Part shown: piece by piece, positions 50,283 through 59,234 of the stretch
How positions within the stretch are numbered: the stretch's first letter is position 1
Layout of the letters: each line of letters starts with the position of its first letter
NCBI RefSeq assembly: GCF_000576425.1
Contig: NZ_KK070002.1
Location: 1 to 64,000 of the forward strand
Direction: 5' to 3'
Origin: Brachybacterium phenoliresistens
GTDB lineage: Bacteria; Actinomycetota; Actinomycetes; Actinomycetales; Dermabacteraceae
Length of the DNA: 64,000 nt
Notes under the pieces: model-generated
Database searches by the model: none
Seen by the model: only the letters and a program-made list of their open reading frames with translations
What the model was told of the DNA's origin: nothing
Position numbers and translations under genes: made by a program

Positions 50283-51956
50283 ATGATGTCCCCTTCCCTC
50301 CTCGCACGCCCCAGCCGCCGCGCCTTCACCGGCATGAGCATCGCCGCGACGGGCCTGCTGGGCCTCACCGCCTGCGGCGAGGACGCCGGGCCCGATCCAT
50401 CTCTCGAGGCCTCCTCCCAGGACCGCGGGGCGATGGATGACTTCGAGGCGGACCAGCAGTTCACCGCGACCGAGCCGCTGCAGCTGTCCATCCTCTGGAC
50501 GGACTGGCCCGAGCAGCCCGTCCTCGACAGCTGGCAGATCTTCGATCGGATCAAGGAGCTCAGCAACGTCGAGCTGCAGCTCACCCACGTCCCGTTCAGC
50601 GACGTCGTGGAGAAGCGCAGCCTCCTGATCAGCGCCGGGGATGCCCCGGACCTGATCCCCCTGATCTACCGCGGCGACGAGACGCCGTTCGTCTCCTCCG
50701 GGGCGATCCTCCCGATGAGCGACGTCGTCGAGCACATGCCCAACTTCCGCCGGTACGTCGAGGAATGGGACCTCGGAGAGATGGTCGACGGCCTCCGCCA
50801 GGCCGATGGCAAGTACTACATGCTGCCCGGGCTGCAGGAGGTCTGGGTCCCGTCCTTCTCCCTCATCATCCGCACGGACGTCTGGGAGCAGGCCGGCGTC
50901 CCCGTCCCGCGCGCCTGGGACGAGGTCCGCGAGGGGCTGCGGGCCATCAAGGCCGCGCATCCGGAGTCCCTCCCCCTCGCCGACGGCTTCGAGGGCCAGT
51001 CGCTCATCAACTATGGCGGCTACGCCTTCGGCACCCGCGCCGGCTGGGGCTTCGGCAACGGGATGGTCGGCGGCATCGACGCCCCCTTCGAGTACGCCGC
51101 GACGACCCCCGAGTACAAGGCGATGGTCGAGTACTACCGGGGCCTGGTCGAGGAGGGACTGCTGGACCCGGAGTCGCTGAGCGCCGCGAACGACGGCTCC
51201 GGCGCCGGCGGCGTGGCCGAGAAGTTCGCCCAGGGCACGTGCTTCGCCGCCTCGGGCTCCTCCGGCACCGCGATCGAGTTCGCGCAGGCCCTGGACGCCG
51301 CCGGCGGAGACGCCTCGACCATCCGTCTGATCCCGCCGCCCGGCGGCCCGGGCGGGAGCATCATGGGGCCCCGCAACTTCTGGCATGGCTTCATGCTCAG
51401 CTCCCGCGTCGCCGAGCGCGAGGACTTCCTCGCGATCCTGCAGTTCCTGGACTGGCTGTACTACGGGCCCGCCGCCCGGGAGATGACCCGCTGGGGCGTC
51501 GAGGGCGAGACGTACGCCAAGGACGGCGACGGCAGGATCACCCTGACAGAGGGCTATTCGCTGAACGCCTTCGACCTGAACGTCGGCGCGGAGATCGATA
51601 TCCAGACCGATCTGGGCTTCTCGACCTTCCTCTCCGAGGCGACCGAGTCGCGCTCCCTCAAGGAGTCCTACAACTCCGAGACCTTCCGGGAGTACGTCGA
51701 GGACGTGCTGGCGACCCTCGAGCCGATGCCGCCCTGGGCGCCCGCCCCGCTGGACGAGGGGGAGCTCGAGCGTTCTGCCCTGATGGCGACCTCGCTCAAG
51801 GATGCGGTGGACACGAACACGCTCCGCTTCATCCTGGGCGAGCGCGATATCCAGGAGTGGGACGCCTTCGTCGGCGAGCTCGAGGCCGCAGGCCTGGCCG
51901 ACTACCTCGAGCTGTACCGGGGTGCGCGCGAGCGCTTCGTCCGGTCCGCGTCCTGA
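50283..51956 (+). CDS. Orphan sugar-binding lipoprotein (LplA type)
   Basis: A 557-residue lipoprotein: RRAFTGMSIAATGLLGLTAC with Cys ~31. LQLSILWTDWPEQP and VELQLTHVPFSDVVEKRSLL, EMTRWGVEGETYAKDGDGRI place it among the large LplA/LipO binding proteins that normally travel with two permease genes. Here none adjoins: it has its own promoter and a strong terminator. ATG codons at 50283 and 50286 are both possible starts, after CGGGAG. It may deliver substrate to a permease pair elsewhere, for example the one beginning at 63327, or act as a second specificity for the importer at 38620-40557. Confidence 0.85.
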   Translation: MMSPSLLARPSRRAFTGMSIAATGLLGLTACGEDAGPDPSLEASSQDRGAMDDFEADQQFTATEPLQLSILWTDWPEQPVLDSWQIFDRIKELSNVELQLTHVPFSDVVEKRSLLISAGDAPDLIPLIYRGDETPFVSSGAILPMSDVVEHMPNFRRYVEEWDLGEMVDGLRQADGKYYMLPGLQEVWVPSFSLIIRTDVWEQAGVPVPRAWDEVREGLRAIKAAHPESLPLADGFEGQSLINYGGYAFGTRAGWGFGNGMVGGIDAPFEYAATTPEYKAMVEYYRGLVEEGLLDPESLSAANDGSGAGGVAEKFAQGTCFAASGSSGTAIEFAQALDAAGGDASTIRLIPPPGGPGGSIMGPRNFWHGFMLSSRVAEREDFLAILQFLDWLYYGPAAREMTRWGVEGETYAKDGDGRITLTEGYSLNAFDLNVGAEIDIQTDLGFSTFLSEATESRSLKESYNSETFREYVEDVLATLEPMPPWAPAPLDEGELERSALMATSLKDAVDTNTLRFILGERDIQEWDAFVGELEAAGLADYLELYRGARERFVRSAS

Positions 51957-51963
51957 CCCGCCC

Positions 51964-52004
51964 GGATCGCCCCGGTCCGCAGATCCGTGGACCGGGGCGG
52001 ATCC
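51964..52004 (+). terminator. Strong hairpin terminator
   Basis: GGATCGCCCCGGTCC (51964-51978) pairs with 51989-52004 with a single bulged base; 10-nt loop. It starts 8 bp after the stop codon. Confidence 0.8.
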
Positions 52005-52148
52005 ATGCCTGCGCCCGATCTCATGCTCCTCACGGGATGGATCGCCTCTCGACCCCGGCGGGTGCGCGCTCCCCGGGCCGCACAGCGAGCATCCGCCGGA
52101 GTCGAGATCACGCAGGAGGTGCGGGACGGCGACAGGCGGTCGGCGGGC

Positions 52149-53345
52149 TCAGGGCCGCAGGGCGGTGGTGAGGGCGAGGGCGGCGGCTCCGACGGAGCAG
52201 GGATGGGGCTGCACGGTCGAGACGGCCACGTGCACGTCCGCGCCCAGGGCCCCGGCGCGCTCGCGCAGCGAGGCGGTGACGGCGTCGCGGTACAGCTTCG
52301 GGGCCATGGAGATGCTGGTCCCGCTCAGCACCACGCTGCGCACCCCGAGCGGCCCGATGATGTTGCCGATGACCAGCGCGATCGTCCGGGCGCTGTCCAG
52401 GACGATGCGCGTCGCGCCCGCGTGGCCGTGGGCCGCCGCCTCGGTGAGCCGGGCGTGGTCGGTGATGACGCGGGTGCCGTCCGGGTCCAGGCCCAGCTCC
52501 TCGCCGAGCCCGTCCTGGACGGCCCGGCGGATGTCGGCCGCGTTCGAGGACGTCTGGTGCAGGCAGCCGCGGCCTCCGCAGGGGCACGGCGGCCCCTCGG
52601 GGTCGACGATGACGTGGTCCAGCGAGCTCGAGCCGGGGATCTCGGGCAGGATCGGCCCTCCCGCGGAGAGCACGACCGCGCCGATGCTCGGCCCGAGGTG
52701 CACGGTGAGGCAGGCCGACTCCTCCTGCTCGCCCACCCAGTAGCTCCCCAGCCCCGCGCACAGGGCCGGGCTGCCGAAGGTCGTGGGCAGGTCCAGCTCG
52801 CGCTGGAGGAGGTCGCGCACGTGCGCAGCGGCGGCGGCGTCCTGGCGCAGGTCGGCGATGCCGATGCCGGCGCAGCCCCCGCGCTCGTCGTCGATCCGGG
52901 TGCGCAGGTCGCGCAGGCGCTCGAGGAGCGCCGCCTCGTCCAGGGCGAGGGCGGGGCCCTCGGCGGCGTCCGGGGCCGCCGGCCGGCCGTCCTCGGCCGC
53001 GGCGGCGCTCGCGCCGAGGGGCATCACGGCGCGGAAGCGGAGGCTCCCGTCCATGTTCATGGCGACCAGGGAGAGCCGGTCGAGCTCGAGGGTGCAGCCC
53101 AGGGACCAGCGGGAGGCGGTGTTGACCCGCAGCAGGCTCGCCGGCTTGCCGCCGGTGGAGCGGGCGCGGCCCACCTCGACCACGAGCCCCTCGGCGAGCA
53201 GGCGCTTGACGGAGTTGGTGACCGTCACCGCGGTCACCCCGAGCTCCGCGGCGAGCGCGGTGCGGGTGGTGTCGGGGACCCGGCGGATCGCGTCGAGGAC
53301 CGCGGCATCGGTCGCCGCGCCGCTGCGCGGTCGAAGAGCTGCCAT
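52149..53345 (-). CDS. ROK-family transcriptional regulator of the mannoside locus
   Basis: A 398-residue regulator with winged helix (RTALAAELGVTAVTVTNSVKRL, ~27-48) and ROK domain. The zinc motif is CPCGGRGCLHQ (~243); the acidic residue that usually follows GCLE is a histidine here, so sugar phosphorylation is even less likely than in other ROK repressors. AGAGGAAA precedes the ATG. It is divergent from the Dpp-type importer and beta-mannosidase operon, with a palindrome between them. A manno-oligosaccharide or mannose inducer is the natural guess. Confidence 0.88.
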   Translation of the reverse strand: MAALRPRSGAATDAAVLDAIRRVPDTTRTALAAELGVTAVTVTNSVKRLLAEGLVVEVGRARSTGGKPASLLRVNTASRWSLGCTLELDRLSLVAMNMDGSLRFRAVMPLGASAAAAEDGRPAAPDAAEGPALALDEAALLERLRDLRTRIDDERGGCAGIGIADLRQDAAAAAHVRDLLQRELDLPTTFGSPALCAGLGSYWVGEQEESACLTVHLGPSIGAVVLSAGGPILPEIPGSSSLDHVIVDPEGPPCPCGGRGCLHQTSSNAADIRRAVQDGLGEELGLDPDGTRVITDHARLTEAAAHGHAGATRIVLDSARTIALVIGNIIGPLGVRSVVLSGTSISMAPKLYRDAVTASLRERAGALGADVHVAVSTVQPHPCSVGAAALALTTALRP

Positions 53346-53688
53346 GGGGTTTCCTCTCGACGGTCGATCGGGCGGAGCGGGGACGCAGCGGTCGGGCGCC
53401 GACGGCACCGCCTCGACACCGCGGTCTCCGTCGATGGTCGCGGACCCCGGAGGCGCCCGCGCTGATCGTGACATCTTCGTGACGCTCGAGGCGCGGGAAC
53501 GCGGTTGACGCCGCCGTGAACATGCTCGCATACTTGCGCTTACTTCACAAAGTTGGTTAAGTAAGTCCCGTTGGCAGCGGCCGGTCCCTCGGACCCGCCG
53601 CTCCAGTCCCCACCGTTCCCGCACCACCCTCCCGCCCGATCGGGCACCACAGATCTCACGCACTGCCGCGTGGAGAAGGAGAGCGACG
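53346..53688. other. Divergent control region of the mannoside locus
   Basis: 343 bp. The leader of the ROK gene and a stretch without visible signals lie at 53346-53530; the operator/promoter at 53534-53565 is nearer the transporter; the rest is a ~120-nt leader of the binding-protein gene. Confidence 0.6.
53534..53565 (+). promoter_or_regulatory. ROK operator and overlapping promoter of the Dpp-type operon
   Basis: CTTACTT (53539-53545) and AAGTAAG (53559-53565) are perfect inverted arms around 13 nt. TTGCGC (53534-53539) and TTAAGT (53557-53562), 17 nt apart, may be the -35 and -10, which the operator would cover. AGTAAGT is shared with the xylose ROK operator at 26352. Confidence 0.7.
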
Positions 53689-55377
53689 ATGCATCTCAGC
53701 CGCAGGACCCTCGGCAAGCTGTCCCTGGCCGCCCTGGCCCCGCTGGGGCTGGCCGCCTGCTCGGGCCAGTCGAACCTCGAAGGCGGTGCGTCCGGCTCGG
53801 ACAAGCCGATCGTGACCACGTACAACGGCTCCGGCGCCGGCTTCACCAAGAACTTCAACCCGCACTCGGCCTCGGTGCTGAGCATGGTCCAGGGGATGAT
53901 CTTCGAGCCTCTGTTCTACTTCAACCCGCTCAACGCGATCGATGCGGACCCCGTCCCCCAGCTGGGCGAGTCCTACTCCTGGAACGAGGACGGCACGGCC
54001 CTGACCGTCACCGTCCGCAGCGGCGTGACCTGGTCGGACGGCACCCCCTTCACGGCGAAAGACGTCGCCTTCACCTTCAACCGCATCAAGGACACCCCGG
54101 CCCTGAACGGCTCCGGCAAGGCGCCCTCGGCGGAGGCCACCGACGATGCCACCGTCGTGATCACCTACCCGGCGCCCTCCTTCGTCGAGGGCCCCAACGC
54201 CCTGGGCCGCACCTGGATCATCCCCGAGCACCGGTTCGCGGACGTGGCGGACCTCGCCACCGACGCCAACGAGGAGCCCGTGGGCACCGGACCGTTCGTG
54301 CTCTCGGACTTCACCGCCGAGTCCTACCTGCTCGGCGCCAACGAGTCCTACTGGGAGGAGGGAAAGCCCGCCATCGGCGGCGTGCGCGTGATCTCCCTGT
54401 CCGGCAACCAGTCCGCCACCGACAAGTGGCTCGCCGGCGAGATCGACTACATGTCCACCGCCATCCCGGACCTGGACACCCACGTCGCGAACAACCCCGA
54501 CCTCAGCTACACCAACACCGGCACCTCGCAGGCGGCCCTGTTCGCCGCCGCGAACCCCGAGCTGGGCTGCGAGGGCCCGCAGACGGACGTCGCCGTGCGC
54601 CAGGCGCTCTACTACGGCATGGACCGCGAGCAGCTCTCCAAGCTGGCGTTCTTCGACCTGGGCACCGACATCTCCCCCGCCTTCGCGCTGCCCGAGCGGG
54701 ACAAGGAGTTCATCGACCCGTCGATCGAGCTGGCCCCCTGGAACGCCGATCCCGCCAAGGCCGAGCAGATCCTTCAGGACGCCGGCTACGCCAAGGGCGG
54801 CGACGGCATCTACGCCAAGGACGGCGTGCGCGTGTCGATGACCGTCAGCTGCCCCACGGGCTGGACGGACTTCGTCACCGCCCTGGACACCCTCAAGCAG
54901 CAGTACTCGCAGATCGGCATCGAGCTGATCCCCCAGCAGGTCTCCGTCAACGAGTGGAACGACGCGAAGTCCAAGGGCACGTTCCAGCTGGTCATCGACT
55001 CCGTCGGGCAGGGCCCGGCCCCGGACCCGTTCTACCCGTACCACACCTTCTTCGGCACGGACTCGACCGTGCCCGTCGGGGAGAACGGCAACCCGTACCA
55101 GAACAGCTCCCGCTTCTCCGACCCCGACGTCGACGCGGCGCTCGAGGTCGCGGCCGGGACCGACGACCCGGAGGTGAAGAAGCAGCAGTACTTCATCATC
55201 CAGAAGAAGATCGTCGAGGCGATGCCGTACATCCCGCTGCTGATCGGCTCGAGCCTGACGGAGTACAACTCCTCGAAGGTCACCGGCTGGCCGACCGCCG
55301 AGAACCTGTACGCCTACCCCATGTCGTGGTCCGCCCCGGACAACGCCCAGGTCCTCAAGACCGTCACCCCCGCCTGA
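53689..55377 (+). CDS. Dpp/Opp-type ABC transporter binding lipoprotein (SBP_bac_5)
   Basis: A 562-residue family-5 binding protein. RRTLGKLSLAALAPLGLAAC holds the lipobox (Cys ~24). FEPLFYFNPLNAIDADPVPQL and VTVRSGVTWSDGTPFTAKDV are the family's signature stretch. GAAGGAGAGCG lies 6-14 nt before the ATG. Though the family is known for peptides, members in operons with glycosidases carry beta-linked oligosaccharides (cello- or manno-oligosaccharides). The GH2 beta-mannosidase at the end of this operon points to beta-mannosides. Confidence 0.92.
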   Translation: MHLSRRTLGKLSLAALAPLGLAACSGQSNLEGGASGSDKPIVTTYNGSGAGFTKNFNPHSASVLSMVQGMIFEPLFYFNPLNAIDADPVPQLGESYSWNEDGTALTVTVRSGVTWSDGTPFTAKDVAFTFNRIKDTPALNGSGKAPSAEATDDATVVITYPAPSFVEGPNALGRTWIIPEHRFADVADLATDANEEPVGTGPFVLSDFTAESYLLGANESYWEEGKPAIGGVRVISLSGNQSATDKWLAGEIDYMSTAIPDLDTHVANNPDLSYTNTGTSQAALFAAANPELGCEGPQTDVAVRQALYYGMDREQLSKLAFFDLGTDISPAFALPERDKEFIDPSIELAPWNADPAKAEQILQDAGYAKGGDGIYAKDGVRVSMTVSCPTGWTDFVTALDTLKQQYSQIGIELIPQQVSVNEWNDAKSKGTFQLVIDSVGQGPAPDPFYPYHTFFGTDSTVPVGENGNPYQNSSRFSDPDVDAALEVAAGTDDPEVKKQQYFIIQKKIVEAMPYIPLLIGSSLTEYNSSKVTGWPTAENLYAYPMSWSAPDNAQVLKTVTPA

Positions 55378-55396
55378 GAACAGCGCTCCCCCGGAC

Positions 55397-55427
55397 GCCG
55401 GGCGCCCCGCACGACGGGGCGCCCGGC
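55397..55427 (+). terminator. Intra-operon hairpin between binding-protein and permease genes
   Basis: GCCGGGCGCCCCG (55397-55409), 5-nt loop, exact complement (55415-55427). Located between the first two genes of an operon, it probably makes the binding protein more abundant than the permeases by partial termination or by 3'-end protection. Confidence 0.75.
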
Positions 55428-55459
55428 CCCGCCCGGCGCTCGTGCAGAAAGGACCTGCG

Positions 55460-56446
55460 GTGCACATCGCGCGGAAGCTCGGCTTCTACCTCGTGGCCCT
55501 CTGGGCCGCCGTCACCCTCAACTTCTTCATCCCCCGGGCGCTGCCCGGCAGCCCCGTCGACGCCGTGCTGGCCAAGCTCGCCCTGCGCGGCCCCGTCGAC
55601 CCGGGCACCCGCCACGCGATCGAGGTGATGCTCGGCGCCGACGACCAGGGCTCGATCATCGAGCAGTACTTCCAGTACCTCGGCAACCTGCTGCGCGGGG
55701 ACCTCGGCACCACCGTGACCTACTTCCCCGCGCCCGTGACCGAGGTGATCGGCCAGGCGCTGCCCTGGACGCTGGTGCTGGTGGGCCTGTCCACCTGCGT
55801 CACCTTCCTGCTCGGGGTGGGGCTGGGCACCGTGGCCGGCTGGCGGCGCGGCACCTGGCTGGACTCCCTGATCCCCGCCACCACGATCCTGCAGTCCGTG
55901 CCCTACTTCTGGCTGGCGCTGCTGTTCGTGTACGCCTTCGCGGTGAACCTCCGCCTGTTCCCGATCTCCGGCGGGTACGACGTCACCCTGGTGCGCCCCG
56001 CCCTGGACTACCCCTTCCTCTCCAATGCGGTCTACTACGCCTTCCTGCCCGCGCTGACCATCGTGCTCAGCTCGCTGGGCGGATGGCTGCTGGGCATGCG
56101 CAACATGATGGTCTCCACCCTCAGCGAGGACTACATCCTCACCGCGGAGGCGAAGGGCCTCAGCCCGCGCCGCATCATGCTCACCTACGCCGCGCGCAAC
56201 GCCGTGCTGCCCAGCGTCTCCGGCTTCGCGATCTCGCTCGGCTTCGTCGTCTCCGGGTCCATCGTGGTGGAGTCGGTGTTCTCCTACCCGGGGATCGGCT
56301 ACACGATGCTGCAGGCGGTCAACAACAACGACTACGCCCTGATGCAGGGGCTGTTCCTGATCATCACCGTGGCCGTGCTGGGGGCCAACCTCGTCGTCGA
56401 CCTGCTGTACGGCGTCATCGACCCCCGCACGCGGGCCCGCGGCTGA
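55460..56446 (+). CDS. Dpp/Opp-type ABC transporter permease (DppB-like)
   Basis: A 328-residue permease with six membrane segments and the long outer loop after the first, as in DppB. LTAEAKGLSPRRIMLTYAARNAVLPS (~228-250) is the EAA-type loop of this family. The GTG at 55460 is preferred because AAAGGA lies 8 nt before it; an in-frame GTG at 55442 sits upstream of that ribosome site. Confidence 0.92.
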   Translation: MHIARKLGFYLVALWAAVTLNFFIPRALPGSPVDAVLAKLALRGPVDPGTRHAIEVMLGADDQGSIIEQYFQYLGNLLRGDLGTTVTYFPAPVTEVIGQALPWTLVLVGLSTCVTFLLGVGLGTVAGWRRGTWLDSLIPATTILQSVPYFWLALLFVYAFAVNLRLFPISGGYDVTLVRPALDYPFLSNAVYYAFLPALTIVLSSLGGWLLGMRNMMVSTLSEDYILTAEAKGLSPRRIMLTYAARNAVLPSVSGFAISLGFVVSGSIVVESVFSYPGIGYTMLQAVNNNDYALMQGLFLIITVAVLGANLVVDLLYGVIDPRTRARG

Positions 56447-56461
56447 GACGGAGGAGAGACC

Positions 56462-57384
56462 ATGACCACCAAGCCCAACACCGCGGCGATGGCCGTGTCC
56501 GCCCAGCGCCGGCGGCTGCCGCGATTCCTCACCCCCACGCTGATGGTCGGCGGCGGCATCGTCGTGCTGATCACCCTGTTCGGGCTCATCGCCCCCTTCT
56601 TCGTGGCCGATCCCAACGCCGTGGACAACATGGGCATGCAGCCGCCCTCGGCCCAGCACTGGCTGGGCACCACCCAGACCGGCCAGGACGTGCTGGCCCA
56701 GCTCGCCTGGGCCACCCGCGGCTCGCTCACCGTCGGCATCATCGTGGCCGTGATGGCGCTGTTCCTCTCGGCCTTCTTCGGGATCCTCGGCGGATACCTG
56801 GGCGGCTGGCTGGACGAGGCGTTCTCCCTGTTCACCAACGTCGTCCTCATCCTCCCCGGCCTGCCGCTGATGATCGTCATCGGCTCCTACGTCGAGCAGC
56901 GCGGGCTGATCCTCATCGCCGTGGTCCTCGCGATCACCTCGTGGGCGGCGGCCGCCCGCGTGCTGCGCTCCCAGACCCTGTCGATCCGCGGCCGCGACTA
57001 CGTGCAGGCCTCGAAGATCGCCGGCGAGCGCCCCTGGCGCATCATCGCCGTGGAGATCCTCCCGAACCTGCTGCCGGTCATGTCCAGCAGCTTCGTGTTC
57101 GCCCTCGTCTCGGCGATCCTCGGCGAGGCGGGGCTGAGCTTCATCGGCCTCGGCGTGGTGGGCACCCACACCTGGGGCTCGATGCTCTTCTACGCCCAGA
57201 ACGGCCAGGCCCTCACCCTGGGCGGCTGGTGGTGGTTCGTCCCGCCGGGCGCGATGATCGCGGCCCTGGGCGGCGGCCTGTCCCTGATCAACTTCTCCAT
57301 CGACGGGATCATCAACCCCCGTCTGCGCACCGCCCCCGCCGCCGCGCGGACGGCGCGCCACGCCCAGAAGGAGGCGGCAGCGGC

Positions 57385-57388
<4 letters not shown>
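56462..57388 (+). CDS. Dpp/Opp-type ABC transporter permease (DppC-like)
   Basis: A 308-residue permease. The N-terminal membrane segment is followed by HWLGTTQTGQDVLAQLAWATRGSL (~63-85), a hallmark of DppC proteins, and the coupling loop is YVQASKIAGERPWRIIAVEILPN (~180). GGAGGAGAG precedes the ATG. It overlaps the ATPase gene by 4 nt. Confidence 0.93.
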
Positions 57389-58376
<988 letters not shown>

Positions 58377-58380
<4 letters not shown>

Positions 58381-59234
58381 CCACCCTCACCGCCCAGAAC
58401 ATCCACAAGACGTACACCCTGCGCAACGGCCTGCGCTTCTCCAAGCTCCAGGCCGTCAAGGACGTCTCCTTCGAGCTGACCGCCGGCCGGACCGTCGCCC
58501 TGGTGGGCCAGTCCGGCTCCGGCAAGTCGACCATCGCCAAGCTGCTCATGCAGCTCGAGCACCCGACCTCCGGGCAGCTGCTGCTGGACGGCAGGCCCAT
58601 CGGCCGCCGCGGCGCCGCCCTGACGGCCTACCGCGACGACGTGCAGATGGTCTTCCAGGACCCCTTCGCCTCCCTGAACCCGTTCCACTCGATCGGCCAC
58701 CACCTGCGCCGGCCGCTGCTGCTGCACGGGAAGGCCACCGCGAAGACGGTGGACGCCCGGGCCGCCGAGCTGCTGGAGCGGGTGAACCTCTCCCCCGCCG
58801 CGAGCTTCCTGGAGCGCCGCCCCCACGAGCTCTCCGGCGGGCAGCGCCAGCGCGTGGCCATCGCCCGGGCCCTCGCCCCGGGGCCGAAGGTGCTGGTCGC
58901 CGACGAGCCCGTGTCCATGCTGGACGTGTCCGTGCGCCTGGGCGTGCTGAACCTCCTGGCCCGCCTGCAGCGGGAGGAGCAGCTGGCGATGCTGTACATC
59001 ACCCACGACCTCGCCACCGCCCGCCACTTCTCCGACGAGATCCTCGTGATGTACAAGGGCGAGGTCGTCGAGCGGGGAGCGGCCGATGATGTCATCCTGA
59101 ACCCGCAGGCCGAGTTCACCCGCACGCTGCTGAAGGCCGCCCCCGAGCCGGGCACCAACCAGCGCTTCCTCGCCGAGGCCCGTCGCCGCGGCGTCCCCAT
59201 GCCCGACCATCTCGCCCACCGGGAGGACCAGTGA
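58377..59234 (+). CDS. Dpp/Opp-type ABC transporter ATPase (DppF-like)
   Basis: A 285-residue ATPase, partner of the DppD-like protein. Walker [10 protein letters not shown] (~44), signature [15 protein letters not shown] (~154), Walker [13 protein letters not shown], where Met replaces the usual Ala/Ser-Leu context. [19 protein letters not shown] is the family's Q-loop block. The start overlaps the upstream gene (ATGA) and the stop overlaps the beta-mannosidase start (GTGA), so transporter and enzyme are made together. Confidence 0.94.
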
